64,000 nucleotides of DNA from Diphasiastrum complanatum (taxonomy: Eukaryota; Streptophyta; Lycopodiopsida; Lycopodiales; Lycopodiaceae), in contig CM055096.1 of NCBI GenBank assembly GCA_029204225.1, forward strand, positions 75,181,521 to 75,245,520, given 5' to 3'. Position numbers and translations under genes: made by a program. Below are positions 48,069 to 61,020 of this stretch, piece by piece. The notes under the pieces were generated by a model. It saw only the letters and a program-made list of their open reading frames with translations. It had not been told where the DNA came from and ran no database searches. Position 1 is the first letter of the stretch. Each line of letters begins with the position of its first letter.

Positions 48069-51000
48069 TAAGTGCTTTGTCCTTCTTTCTGTACCATTGT
48101 CTTGTTGCTTGCTTCAGGCCATAAATGCTTTTATTCATGTGACATCCATATTCTGGATATTTTTGGCTTACAAAACCAAGTGGTTGGTCCATGAAAAAGT
48201 CTTCTTCCAATTCTGCGTGCAAGAAAGCAGTCTTCTCATCCACAATATGGATTTTCAGATCATGAGCCATTGCATACGCGAATAACAAGCAAATTTATAT
48301 ATGTTTGACTACCGGTGAGAAAGTATCAATGTAGTCGATTCCATAATTCTGTGAAAATCCTTTAGCAACTAACCTTGCTTTGTATCTGATGTTTTCTCCA
48401 TCATGACCTGTTTTGATCTGGTAGATCCACTTGCATTTGACTGGTTTTCTGCCATCGGGAATATGTGCGTACGTGGATGACATTTTGTCCTCCATTGCCT
48501 GAATCCAGCGATCTTTATCTAGTCCATCAATAGCTTCCTCAAATGTTGGAGGTTCGTCAGAGAAACCACAAAATTTGATGGTTGTATTAAAAACATCCTG
48601 ACCATACCTTTCTAGTGGTTTTCGTTGTCTGTCAGATCTTCTCACAGATGGTTTCAAGTTGGATTCTATAGGTTTCGAGTTCAATTCTGCAGTTTCGAGT
48701 TCGACCTTTTCTGCTAGAATTCGAACTGGTGATTCGAGTCTGTCAGGTACTTGATTTTGACCTCCCTCTGAATCTGGTAATTCTCTTTCATCTTTTGCTT
48801 GTTTTACTTATGTCGTTGTTGGTAGCTCATAATAGTTTTTGAGAATTTCATAGCCGACTAGATCACTGTTTGCTATGTATTTCAACACAAATTTATAATC
48901 TCGAACAACTTTTATTCTGCCAGTTTCGGGTACATAGACATGATAATATGATGAATATAACTCGAATCCTACTAGAAAACCTTGTTTTGTCTTTTCATCG
49001 AGTTTCTTTCTCAACTTATCTAGTATGTGCATATACATTGCGCATCCGAATATCCGAACATGTGCTAAAATTGGCTTCAACTTCCACCATATCTCATGAG
49101 GAATTTTATCCGATATTCGAGATTTCAGAATACGATTCTGAAGATAATTCGATGTAGCCACTGCTTCTACCCACAACTGTTTTGGTGCCTTCGCATAAGC
49201 CATCATACACCTAGCAGCTTCCATCAGTGTACGATTTCTTCGTTCAGCTATTACATTGTGATGAGGTGTGTATGATGCAGTCTTCGTATGCATAATACCT
49301 CGATCAGTATAGTAAGCCTTGAATTCGTTGGAAATGTACTCACCTCCACGATCTGTACGAATCTGCTTCAACTTATTGCTTGTCTGCTTCTCAGCCCAAT
49401 TCATATACACAACAAATTTCTCGAAAGCTTCAGATTTTGTACGTATAAAGTATACCACAGCTTGCTGAAGTCATCAATAAACGCTATAAAGTACTTTGCA
49501 TCACCTGATGACAATACTCCGAATGGTCCACAAATATATGAATGCACAATTTCAAGTACCTTAGTTGCCTTATAAACATCCTTACTGAAAGGTGTTCTAG
49601 TCATCTTGTCTTTATGACAAGATTCGCAGGTAGTTCGAATATCTCTACTTTTGATTTTGACTCCTTCAATTCTCTGACTTTTGTTGGCTTGGTACAAGGC
49701 TTTCATGTTCATGTGACATAGCCTCTTGTGCCACAATATATCTATTGATTCCTGAGTTTGATTCGCTTGTTCAATTCAAGTTCGAATATTCAAGTGATAC
49801 AAATTTTCTTCTCTGTTGCCTTTACTAGGTTATCAGAATCTTTCTCGAACAGTTTACAAGAGTTCTTTGTGAAGGTTACTGACATGCCTGTATCGACTAT
49901 CTTAGCTACGGATAGAAGATCTTTGTCAAGAGTAGGGACATAGAGAACTTCCTCCACTATTTTGTCACCCTGATTCGTGTCTAGCCATAGTACACCAGTT
50001 CCATCAACCACATGCTTAGAACTGTCTCCAAGTATAATGAATCTCGAATAGTTTGTCTTCTTGTACTCAAACATTATTTGTTTCGAGGAAACAAAATGTG
50101 AGATGGCTCCCGAATCAAGTACTACTTCTCGAGTTTTTGAATTAGATGAATAGCATAGATCAGCACTAACATAAGCTGTTGAGTTCCTTGTCATCCTGTC
50201 TTTTGCTGCTCTGGAGCATTCTGCTTTGTCTTCGACATAGTTTGAATTTGAAGGTTCGTTTCGATTCTGCTCCTTTTTGTTTCTGAGATTCTGATAACAA
50301 TCTACTGCTGCATGACCCTATTTATGACAATGAATGCATTCAATCTTTGGATTTAACCAACACTTATCTTCTGTGTGACCTGATCTTTTGCATCTGTTGC
50401 AGATCTTCTTATCACCAGAATTTTTCTGTTGTTTTCGAGATTGTTGATCATTTGTCTTAGACTCATTCTTTTTAGACGACTCTCTCTTAAACTTAGACTT
50501 CTTAGAAGATTTATTCTTCTGAGTAAATAGAGCATTTTCGGAATCACCATTGTTGTCATAGCGTTCACGAACTTCTACTTCCTCTTTGACTCCGTCTATT
50601 GCCTTTTGAAGTGTCATGGTTGCATCTTTCGCCAATAAGGTTCGAGTTGTGTGGAATGACCTGGGTAGGGCTCGAAGAGAATAACTAGGCTATTTTTCCT
50701 TTGAAATTGTATTTTCCGTGCCAAAATTCTGCAAGGAAATAAATAGGTCTTTTATCTTTCGTACGAATGTGTTTAGGTCTTTGCCATCCCACTGTAGGTA
50801 AGTTAATTGGTCTTCCAAGAACATGATTTGGTTACGAGATCGAGTCTCATTCTTGGTTTGCAATTCTTCCCATAAATCTTTTGCGTTCGACATTGATGTA
50901 GGATCTAGCATTATATTGTCATGCACTGAAGATGCAATAATTGTTATAGCTTTGTCATTTTCTCCATCCATTCATGAAGTTCCTTGCCAGGAGCAATTGG

Positions 51001-51143
51001 CTTCTCTTCTAATGGTTTTACCCATTGCCAAAGACCTTCGCCCTTCAGTACGAGTGAAGTCTTTAATTTTCAAATCAAATAGTTTGAAGCTTCTATATCC
51101 AAGATCGTAGTGATCTTAGCCTGAATATTGCTGATTGACAACA
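48069..51143 (-). mobile_element. Ty1/copia retrotransposon E: gag to reverse transcriptase start
   Basis: The minus-strand gag starts near 51143 (MLSISNIQAKITTIL), followed by QIMFLEDQLTYL at about 50820, a CCHC knuckle CNRCKRSGHTEDKC near 50405, and a protease with LDSGAISHFVSSKQ near 50135. The pre-integrase finger is at 49736-49600 (MWHKRLCHMNMKAL, CESCHKDKMTRTPF). Integrase is at 49458-48808 (RTDRGGEYISNEF, HHNVIAERRNRTLMEAA). The linker and reverse transcriptase run from 48684 (DRWIQAMEDKM, CKWIYQIKTG) to MNKSIYGLKQATRQWYRKK, ending at 48069 before the catalytic Asp pair. A few stops and shifts break it. It is the same family as D and G. No convincing primer site precedes the gag start. 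Confidence 0.9.
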
Positions 51144-53144
51144 TCTTCTATTTCCTGAATAACTCCAGATGTGGCTTGTTGATGAATGTATGAAGAATGC
51201 GAAAGGGATGCAAAGATACCACTGTATCGATCCATCTTAAGAATGATCTCCATTTCAAGTATAGACATCTTTTCTATGGTTTTATAGTAACTTCCATAAT
51301 TGATATAGAGAATATTGTCCAAATTGGATGTTTCACTATTTCTTACATCAATTTTACACATCAAGATGTAACTAGAACATGAAGAACCAAATAGAATGTA
51401 AATGTTGTGAAAATTCACACGTGTGAGAATGCCCTAATGTGTGATTAAGATCTCCTAAGCTTTGTTCTTGCACTTTAAATCAACTATGTAGCGGGTTTCT
51501 TTCCTATCCTATCCTCAACCCAAGATCCAAGCATACAAGCACCAAGGAGATGAAGTTAGTCGTCACGCGGAGGTTTCATTCCCATGAGAGCGATAGCATA
51601 AATCAAAATCCAGCATGCATGGATGATCCACAATTAACTCTAAGATCCATTATCACTACAGATTAACACTAGATCCATTAACCCTAAATCAATTAATACT
51701 ACAATCCAAAAGGAGATAGATACTTGTTTTTTTTCTCTCTCCTTTTCTCTCAGGAAAAAAAAAAAGTATAAGAACATACAATCCCAATAATATTCAGATC
51801 TGACAATTAGCAAATATAACAAAAGCATTGTGAAGAATTGCCAAAAATTGGCAAATCTAGCTTGATCAAAAACCATGTAGAATAGTGTAAATTGTGTACA
51901 CAAGTGGGTCCCACACATGTGAGGCCATGATGCCACATGGGAAACCCATCCTAATGTAGGTTAGGTCAAGTCAAGAGAGTTGGTCATGTCTATTTGGTGG
52001 TCATCCCTACTTTATAGGACCTACACCTAAGTTTAAGGTGAAAATTTGACCAACTAGCTACCTACCAAGCATAACTCTAGGAAATAGACTAGGGTTTCAT
52101 TTTAGGTCAAGGAGAGTGAGTTAACTTCCTTATTACATGCTGGAAATCCACCTAACTTCAAGAAGGAGGTCGAATTTGCTATGTATTCCCTCTCCCCATA
52201 GTGAGAAGATAGAAAATTTTTGGAGCTCATTGGCAATCTCAAGCTAGTTCACTATGTACATTGAGTTTTTGTGATCCAAATGAAACCAAATCAATTTCTA
52301 CTTGTTTCTCAGGTTGAAGGCCGTACTACAGCCTGTAGTACACATGTCTGGGCTTGGATTTCAATGTTTATCAATGCTTTTGATTGTTAATGCTTGTTGT
52401 TTGTCAAATTGCCAATCTAGATCAACTTTTTTGTGTCTAGTTTTTTGATAGATTGTTAAGCAAGCATCCAATCACTCTTGTGGATCTTTTGTAGATCCAT
52501 TTATGGTCCTAAAGTACAGTACTTTCACAAGCATGAGAGATGAAGGAAAAGAGATAGAGAACAAGGACATTCACAAATTCATTTCATAAGAGAGCCAATC
52601 TGCTTGTATTGAAATGAAGATGAAACATGTACAATGATTCGAAATTGCTACTTATATAGGAAATTGAGGAGATGGGCATCCCAATTCCTATTGGCTAATT
52701 CTTACCTCGCTAATTTCTTGATCACAATAGATCTAAACACAATATGATGAACTTTTGCCAACACCTAAGATTGAAACACACGCTTGAAAAATTTTAGCAA
52801 CTTAAAATCAAGAGACCTTATCAAATTTAGAGTTTCACCAAAAATGCAAAATATTGAATCAAGAGAAATCTACATGCAAAAGCTAGAATCTAGATATCTC
52901 ATCTAATAGAATGTAACATCCACAATCATGAGCAAATTTTGTCTCCACATTTCAGTAAGTGGTTTCAAAAATCGGCCATCTACAATTATTTTGACCTAAA
53001 ATGACTTTAAGATAACAAAGATCCAAACTCTATACTTGAAACTACAAGATTTGAGCTAGGAACACTTCCAAATCCACATAGAATTTATGGCGCCCTCAAA
53101 TCCACCTCTAGATTTGGAAAATCCACCAACTTTAGCCTACAACC
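51144..53144. other. Non-coding, LTR- and leader-like sequence
   Basis: The minus frame 51418-51116 is open for 100 codons but has no recognised domain. CACACGTGTG recurs at 51416-51425. The segment 52300-52520 resembles the 3' half of the element N LTR: both contain a GGCCGTA...GTAGTAC or GTACTTC block before a CACATGTC or CACACGTG motif, and CCAATCACTCTTGTGGATC-like sequence near the end. From about 52550 to 53144 the minus strand looks like an untranslated leader following the primer site at 53145. No coding sequence was recognised. Confidence 0.45.
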
Positions 53145-53157
53145 TGCTCTGATACCA
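53145..53157 (-). promoter_or_regulatory. Primer-binding site of a copia remnant
   Basis: The complement reads TGGTATCAGAGCA, preceded on the minus strand by an LTR-like end TTTTTTCACA. So an LTR lies above 53158 and a leader below. No coding part of this element survives. Confidence 0.8.
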
Positions 53158-53724
53158 TGTGAAAAAATACAGATCCAAAACACATTAGTGGATCAACAAG
53201 ATCTTAGGCCAATTTGGTTGCACATTTAGAAATAACTAGAAGATAGAAATCACTACTTTATGCATGCTAGAACTTAGAAATGCACAAAGATTTGATCATA
53301 AACACTTAGATATGAGTTAGTATTGTCCATGTTCGTACAGCAGCAGTAAAGTATAGTACTTCACATGTGTGGATCCAAGGTCTATCGAGAAATCAACATT
53401 CTACACATAGAAAACCAAGATATCAAGAGAGAAACACATGAGATGGACATAGAAACACAAGAGATGAATTCTCCACAAAGAAAAAAAACTATGATACTTT
53501 ATCAAAAACCTAGAAATTCTAGTCTAGATTCAATGTATCAAAATTAGCCAATTAGAATGGGTCCAGATCTAATCTCATCCACTTACCTACTTGCCAAAAA
53601 TAGTAAATTCACTATTTAGGCCCTTGTTGACAAATATGAAATTATCTCTACGTTGAGATTTCAAGTTGGCCTCCAAAAATGCCAATAAACCAACAAAACT
53701 AGTTGACAATTTTTCACATTATAT
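53158..53724 (-). repeat. Probable LTR attached to the 53145 primer site
   Basis: Lies directly upstream (minus sense) of the primer site and ends in CA. A CACATGTGTGG motif next to GTACT sequence near 53345-53375 resembles the LTR motif of element N. The outer limit is not defined. Confidence 0.4.
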
Positions 53725-55665
53725 GCATCTCTCTCTTTTGATTGGTCACATGACAACATTACAGCACAAGATTAGATGTCACTAGCCCTCTACCATCAAG
53801 CCAAGTGTCACAAGACTACACTACCTCGAGCTACATCAAGAGCTATTTTTGGCCTAATAACCTACTTACATGTGCACAAGGGGTGGAAGTCAGGACACCC
53901 AAAACTCAAGTTTAAGACCTATTGACTACTCAAACTCATCATAAATGAACTAAAGTGATTATGCCTTCCCTCCACATGTGGGAACATGCTCCACACATGT
54001 GTGATTTCAATATTGTGCACTTTTCACACGTGTGAGGACATCTCAAACAATGTGAATGATCTAATAAGGTGTATGTGATTGCACATAGATCAAGCACCAA
54101 TATGGTAGAATCAATCTAGCTTGGCAATTCCAAGGCAAGTGCACATTAGACATGCATCATACAATCACCATTCATCAAACACATTCAAAAACAAATTTTG
54201 GTGAAAAAAAACAGTTTGAAATTGGCTTGCTCTCAAGTGGAGAGAGAAGGAGTACATGAACTCTTGGGTAGAGAGAAAATGTGCAAAACCCTCTTAAGTG
54301 TAGAATCTCAAGATCTCTTCAAAAAAATTAGTGTAAAATGAGCTCTCTCACTCTCCAATAGAGGCTAGAGATCCAAGAGGAGTAGTAAGTATGTGAAATG
54401 ATTGGATCTCTTACATAGCACCTCAAAATCTGATTGGTCTAGTGAGTTGTCACCTTCTACATGTGATTGGACCATTTCTATGCATCTCTCTGTTGTGATT
54501 GGTCACATGACAACATTACAACTTCAAAAGACAAGTCACTAGTCGTCTATCATCATGCCAAATCTCAAAGGCCTACACTACCTCAAGCTAAGTCAAAGCT
54601 TCTTTTGGCCTAATCACTTGCTAACATGTGTTCAAGGGGTATTTTTGGCATAGGACCCCCAAACACTCCCCAAAACTCAAGTTTAAGGCCTATTGACTAT
54701 TCAAAATCAACATAAATGAACTAAAATGATCATGCCTCATAGGAACATGCTCCACACATGTGAGATTTACATATGTACATGAAATTGCAAAATACTCAAG
54801 CTAGATTTTGCCTATTCTTCACACTCCTCAAAAACTAGCTTGATGAGATACTAGATCAACCTCAAGTCCTAGCACAATATCCATCACATCTTGAAGTACC
54901 AAAATTGACTCCATCCTCACTTTCCAAATGACATAATTGGAGGTCACCGTGGTCAATCTCTCACCTTGCTCCAATAGTATGAAACCCATGAAAGCCATCT
55001 TTCCTTGAGAAATTGAATTGTAATGGATTTAAACACAAACAAAAGTGTTGTTTCTTTCTCAAAGAAGGATCCAATAATGGTGTCCAACCAACTCCAACTT
55101 CAGATCTTGCAACCAAAATGTGAGACCTATCTCACTAGCTATGTCAATCTCTCTCAATCTAAATATAGCCTCTATCCAAAGAACTAAGTTTGGAATTGGC
55201 TTGCTCTCAAGTGGAAAGAGAAATAGTACATGATCTCTCGGGTAGAGAGAAAATGTACAAAACCCTCTTAAGTGTAGAATCTCAAGATCTCTCCAAAAAA
55301 CTTAGTGTAAAATGAGTTCTCTCACTCTCTAATAGAGACTAGAGATCCGAGAGGAGTAATAAACATGTAAAATAATTGGATCTCTTACATAGCACCTCTA
55401 GATTTGATTGGTCTAGTGAGTTGTCAGCTTTTACATGTGATTGGACCATTTCTATACATCCCTTTCTTGTGATTGATCACATGACAACATTACAACATCA
55501 AAAGACATGTCACTAGCCCTCTATCATCATGCCAAATGTCAAAGGCCTACACTACCTCAAGCTAACATAAATGAACTCATGCCTACCTCTCACACATGGA
55601 AACATGCTCCACACATGTGAGATTTACATATGTACATGAAATTGCAAAATACTCAAGCTAAATTT
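53725..55665. repeat. Three directly repeated non-coding modules
   Basis: A module occurs partially at 53725-54010, and more fully at 54200-54800 and 55182-55665. Shared blocks include TTGGCTTGCTCTCAAGTGGA (copies 2 and 3), CACATGACAACATTAC, CTACACTACCTC and AACATGCTCCACACATGTG (all three). Copy 3 lacks about 100 bp that copy 2 carries near 54600-54710. Each full copy has several ATTGG (CCAAT on the minus strand) boxes close together. It may be LTR or leader sequence repeated by unequal recombination; no coding sequence was recognised. Confidence 0.85.
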
Positions 55666-57875
55666 TGTATATTATTCATACTACCTCTTTAAACTATGAT
55701 AATACAAAAGAAAGTCTCCTATGACCATGTTCAAAAAGTTTATTAGTCAAGAACTATGTATTTTACCAACAAATACAATATTACCCTTACCAATTCTATC
55801 AAGCCTACAACTAAGCTTAGATGTGTTAGATTCGTAGCAAGTAGATATCATCAAACTAATAAAAAAAATCAAAAGACATTGAAAACTATATAATTACACA
55901 TCACTAAAGATAGTATTGCAATACTTATACCTTGACATCGATGTTGTTGAAGTTTTGTAGGATGAACACCTCTTTCCAATTTACTACCTAACCCAAGAAG
56001 AGGAATTTTTAACCTTAAATGACTTCAAATGAATCCCATATTACTAAAAGATTGACTAGATTATCCTTCACTGATAGAGAAAATGCAAATTTCTCACCCA
56101 AAATTGCTTTCTTAGAGCACAAGTTGAAGTAGGTCATAAAAGAATCAATCTAAAACAAGACTAAGGGTGAGTGGAATACAACTTTTGCAAGCCTTTTGTG
56201 AATTGTTTTGAAAACTCGCCATTTTAAATTCTATCTTACAAGGCACTGCAAGTTATTGAAACTCAAAATTTTAAACTCCATCTTACAAGGCATTGATAAA
56301 GTCCCAATCTAGGAGGCATAGAGTAAGACAACAATCAACAATTTAGTTTGGCAAAAGAAATTTCATTGCCTCAAACTCTTTTGTTGTTTGAGGACAAAAT
56401 ATGAGCTTAGACAATTGAATCAACAAAGCTTTAATAATGAAGCTTTGTTTCTAACATTTTAGAATCCTTTCATAACATATGCAAAACAATCATGGAACAC
56501 AATCAATCCAATCACGGGACACAATCAATAGATGACATAAGCTACCAATAAAATACTGTAAATTAAGTGGTTGATTTTGCAAAAGCTTTAACCATGGATA
56601 AAATCTAGCAAGCTATGAATAGTTTGCTTTTTATTACATATTGTACCCGACATGCAATTTTATTTTATTTTTTGTTTAGGAAAAACCATTATTCCGCTGG
56701 AAAAAAAAAAATTAGTATGTTGCATACTCTATTACGAATTTGCAAGGCTTTAAGTTGAACTCCAATTGGTTGCCAATCATAAAATCTAAATGTGGTATGG
56801 CTCTCCGTTACGATTGAGCACCAAATCAAAGTTGAGCATCAATCTGTAGTAGCTTGTTCACATAAATAGCTACAACAAAGAAGGCGCTTTGTTATGCCTT
56901 ATAGAGAGCATTCTCGGAATCATCTTGCTCAACTAAAAATATAATGTCACCAAACGTCACAAATTGAAAGATAAGACTGTTAAAGTCTTTCTTCTTGAAA
57001 TTGACTAAAATTCTCTTAGAAAGATTTCAAGTAGATGCAAAAAAATTAAGGGAAAGGAAAAAGGAAAAAAAAAAAGGGTGCATTCCGGGAAAACCTGACC
57101 CTAAAATCTGGAGCTCGTTCCGGATCGCATTATGGAATGCGTAGGCAATTATGCAAAGAATATAGAAAATAAATAAAGACAGATATAAAAGGCCAAAAAA
57201 AATTCTCATTATGAGAGAGATTCCAAACTAGCACAAAGGACCAGTAATAGAGCAATTTTTCAGTACTTTGTCAAAGTCACTATTCTCGTTTTATGGGTAT
57301 TAAAAAGAAAAAAAAGCAGTTTATAATTATGAAATAACATCCTTGCTGATTTTAGCACTAGCCTGATGCATCCTAGCTGTACAGAAAATCCATAAAATGG
57401 AACTGGTAATGAGTGAACTTAAACTGGAAACCAGAGATGATCTACAAAGAGTCTTCTTGATCTCCCGTCCTTCAGAAATGGATGACGTCTTGACGTCTAT
57501 GTAGTGTTGCAAAAGAGATATAAAGACTACTACGAAGCCTCCAAATGACAAATGGTAGCTCCTATATCTGGCATTGTCTGTAATAATTCTTTATTGACAA
57601 GAACAGACTGCTGCAGAACAAACCAAAGGTTGTCATGCAAATTAAAATACCATATTGCATTAAAGAAAAATTCAGCAATACACCATCAAGCACATAAAGA
57701 GAAATGGATGGTTCATATGTACTTCAAGTCTACCTCACATACAAATCCCGGTTTTGTCGTGTCCATTGCGAATTTGCTGGGACATGAAAGTTATTGAAAC
57801 ATGATTGCTATCCATGTTGATGATCGCCAATGTACAACTAACAGCATCATAGGATGCTTGCTTTTCTATGCTCAT
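55666..57875. other. Intergenic stretch without recognisable genes
   Basis: AT-rich, with A runs near 55860, 56700 and 57070. No frame has a known domain. The part nearest to 58 kb may include downstream sequence of the MnmA-like gene. Confidence 0.4.
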
Positions 57876-58001
57876 TTAAGATAATATGTCAAACAAGTTT
57901 CCTTGCTCATATACGAACCAATCAGAACCGTTTTTCATAAGAATCATTGGCATATGCCCTTAATAGCCTTGTTTGAGTGCCCCCTGCCAGTCTTCCATAT
58001 G
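57876..58001 (-). other. Exon-like segment of unknown protein, one in-frame stop
   Basis: On the minus strand, after an acceptor-like TTATTTCGTAG, a 42-codon frame reads HMEDWQGALKQGY, a stop, then GHMPMILMKNGSDWFVYEQG and NLFDILS with a final TAA. Its amino acid composition looks like real protein. It lies 370 bp downstream of the MnmA stop, so it could be a remnant of a neighbouring gene or part of a transcript tail. No family was recognised. Confidence 0.25.
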
Positions 58002-58372
58002 CTACGAAATAAGGTCAGAGAATTAGACAATTTCGAAGTAACATGAGAACATTGTGTTAATAATTGGTTTAGGTCCACTCATGCAAGGCAATGCTAATCT
58101 AATCCTTTGTTTCCAACTACACTAGCAACCACAAAACAAAACAATTTGAAACTGATTGTAAAGCAGAACTTTGTTCATTGGTTCTGTTCAAATCCAAGAT
58201 AAAAGATGTGTCACGCACTTTAAATATTGTCATATGCAAAGATCTTCACCTAAAAGATAGAAGGGAGGGGGGTGAAATGTTGGAACTTCACACAAACTAG
58301 CAGTCATTTTGGAAGATACCGAAGTGGTTGAAACCACCTAGAAGCCTAGCATGCGCATATAATGCCAAATTA

Positions 58373-58904
<532 letters not shown>

Positions 58905-58951
58905 CTGATTAAAACAAGAAAACATAAAGATTAAAAATAATAATTTAGAAA

Positions 58952-58955
<4 letters not shown>

Positions 58956-59026
<71 letters not shown>
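58956..59026. repeat. (CT)n microsatellite
   Basis: About 35 CT units, 50 bp upstream (gene sense) of the MnmA exon acceptor. The minus-strand Arg-Glu open frame across it is an artefact. Confidence 0.97.
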
Positions 59027-59029
<3 letters not shown>

Positions 59030-59048
59030 GCTATGAATAGGAAGACAA

Positions 59049-59068
59049 GGGGGAGTCCACACTCCCCC
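59049..59068. repeat. GC-rich hairpin
   Basis: GGGGGAGT and ACTCCCCC form a perfect 8-bp stem around CCAC. It begins a C-rich tract to about 59200 (runs of CCCCCTCC), which may be the 5' untranslated part of the LINE that follows. Confidence 0.75.
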
Positions 59069-59289
59069 TCCCCCCACGCCCACCGCTCAGCCCACTCTTC
59101 CTTTTGTTGCGCCCCCTCCCCTCCTCCTTGCTGCGCAATAGAGTTTCCCCCTTCCCCTCCCCTCACTGCTTCTCTCCCCTCTTCCTCCTCATTGCCTTGA
59201 CTACCTCCTTCGCCTGGTCCTAAAAAGATCTAACCGTCATCGAAAGATCCCTATACCCCTACTAAAGTGGTCGAATCCTATGTGGCTGC

Positions 59290-61020
59290 TACTGTTAACA
59301 TTGCAGGATTTCCAGGAGATGAAGGTTGAACTCCACTTGGTTACTTGAAATGTCCCAGCTTAAAGACGCTAATTGCAAGCTTCAACAAGAGGTGGATATG
59401 CTGAAGCAAGAACTCCGAGCTCAAACTATCCTTGCTACACCGAAATCATCCAACAAGCTTAAAGAACTGGAAGCCAAAATCGAGAAACAAGAAGAGGAAA
59501 TCATGTCTTGGGCAACAGTGCTTAAAAAAGGCAGCAGGCCCACAAAACTCTATAGAAGAAGCAAAACATTTTCTCGAAACTACTCTAGACCATAATAGTG
59601 AAGGCTTGGATACGGCATGGTGCACAAAATGAGATAAAGCCACTACATGTAGAGATGCCCTGCGGAGAAGAGCTAATCACGCATTTTCATGGATGTCGAC
59701 CTCACATATATACACGTGGAAAAAAGATGTCAAGCCTTCCAAGAAGCCAAGGCATCAGGTAGACTCATGATTTACCGAGATGGACAGGTTCGTTATTTGG
59801 ATAGCACACCTAGTGGCTCTCGCCAATAGGGAGTTGGGCGCCCAGGCATGGGAGTGTCTCGGGGCCCTGTCCACAACATTTGCGTATTGGAGTTTGGAAT
59901 TGTAACAGCCTATATTCATCATCTACAGCTGGAGGTCTTATAGATTTAAAGGGAAATATTATTCTTTATGGAGACACACGAAAGCCAGGTCAAAGGACTA
60001 CCTACATTTTTAGGATACAGGTGGCATTCAACGTATAGGACAGAGACAAGATCCGCAAGTGGCAGAGGCTAAGGTGGGGTTGCATGCTTATATATAGAGT
60101 CACTACATCCGAGCATGGAGTTCATCGGACATGATGAGTCGGCATGGTTTATCTGGGTTCACCTCATAGGACGTGGTATTAGTTTGGACAAGGATCTCTA
60201 TATTGCAGCCTGCTATTTTCCTCCAAAGTTTTCTTCATTTGAGGAGGACATTGGCTCTCCCTATGTTGATCTTTCCGCCGACATTGTCAAATTTTCAGAT
60301 CAAGACTACATTCTTCGTACTGGCGACTTTGGTGCCAAGAGTGCCATGTTACAGGTTGATTTTCACGATAACCGATTACGTATACGGGCTATTGATTGTT
60401 GTGCGGCGATGGGAATTACTAGGTTATCAACCGACACATTGGGACCTATCACTAGTTAAGATGAGTATCTATTGTAGCTAGGTGAAGCCCATGAGTTAGC
60501 CATTTATACTTTTGGCCGGAGTCGAGCAGTGATATATGTCATCCTCATGAGTCATAGGGGTGGACAATGTGTAGTCGATCACCTCACGGGGTCGCCATCT
60601 TTCATCCCATTGATATCACAGTTCCAAATCCTCCCCACCACCCTTTCTGATCACTCTTTTCTGTCCTTCCAATTAGGTTCTATTCCGACCTCACAATCCC
60701 CACCTCACCCCCTCTGTGACTGTGCACCCAAATATACCTTCTCCCATCCTTACATTGTGCCTTACCAACAAGCCCTCACTTCATTACTCCATCATTTTCC
60801 ACACAACATCCCCTTGGAATCACAGGCCGACTTCCCCACCATTTCACTTCATATTGCTGACTCCTTATCCTCCGACACCCATCCAAATCATCTTGTCATA
60901 TTCGACCTCCCTGGTTTGACGATGAGTGTCGTTTCTTAAATCTCCACATCCATGCTCGTCTACATGAACCACTTGCTCTTCATATTGTCGCCGCTCTCTT
61001 CATCGTACACTCCATTGCAA
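59290..61020 (+). mobile_element. LINE (non-LTR retrotransposon): ORF1-like coil and APE endonuclease
   Basis: A coiled-coil-like frame at 59326-59595 (ANCKLQQEVDMLKQELRAQT) suits a LINE ORF1. From about 59886 an apurinic-type endonuclease follows: VWN-like start, YIAACYFPPKFSSF near 60205, TGDFGAK near 60325 (usual GDFN, Asn replaced by Gly), and the conserved C-terminal SDH at 60646-60654 (TTLSDHSFLSFQL). A linker (PWFDDECRFLNLHIHARLHE) continues in a shifted frame to about 61020. Several stops and shifts are present. The missing reverse transcriptase resumes at 62696 after a hAT insertion. Sequence style (FVDFRKAFD, YADD in the other half) is unlike the L1 elements common in flowering plants. 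Confidence 0.75.

Noticed and set aside
51216-51230. TGGTATCTTTGC on the minus strand as a primer site for copia E
   Set aside because: Only the first seven bases match the tRNA-Met site and it is too far from the gag start compared with element D.
51116-51418. 100-codon minus-strand frame before copia E gag, considered as a captured host gene piece
   Set aside because: No family could be recognised and no convincing splice sites frame it; kept only as unassigned sequence.
58945-59166. Open frame with Arg-Glu repeats and a Gly/Trp-rich part on the minus strand
   Set aside because: It is the (CT)n microsatellite plus a C-rich tract read in frame; no domain is present.
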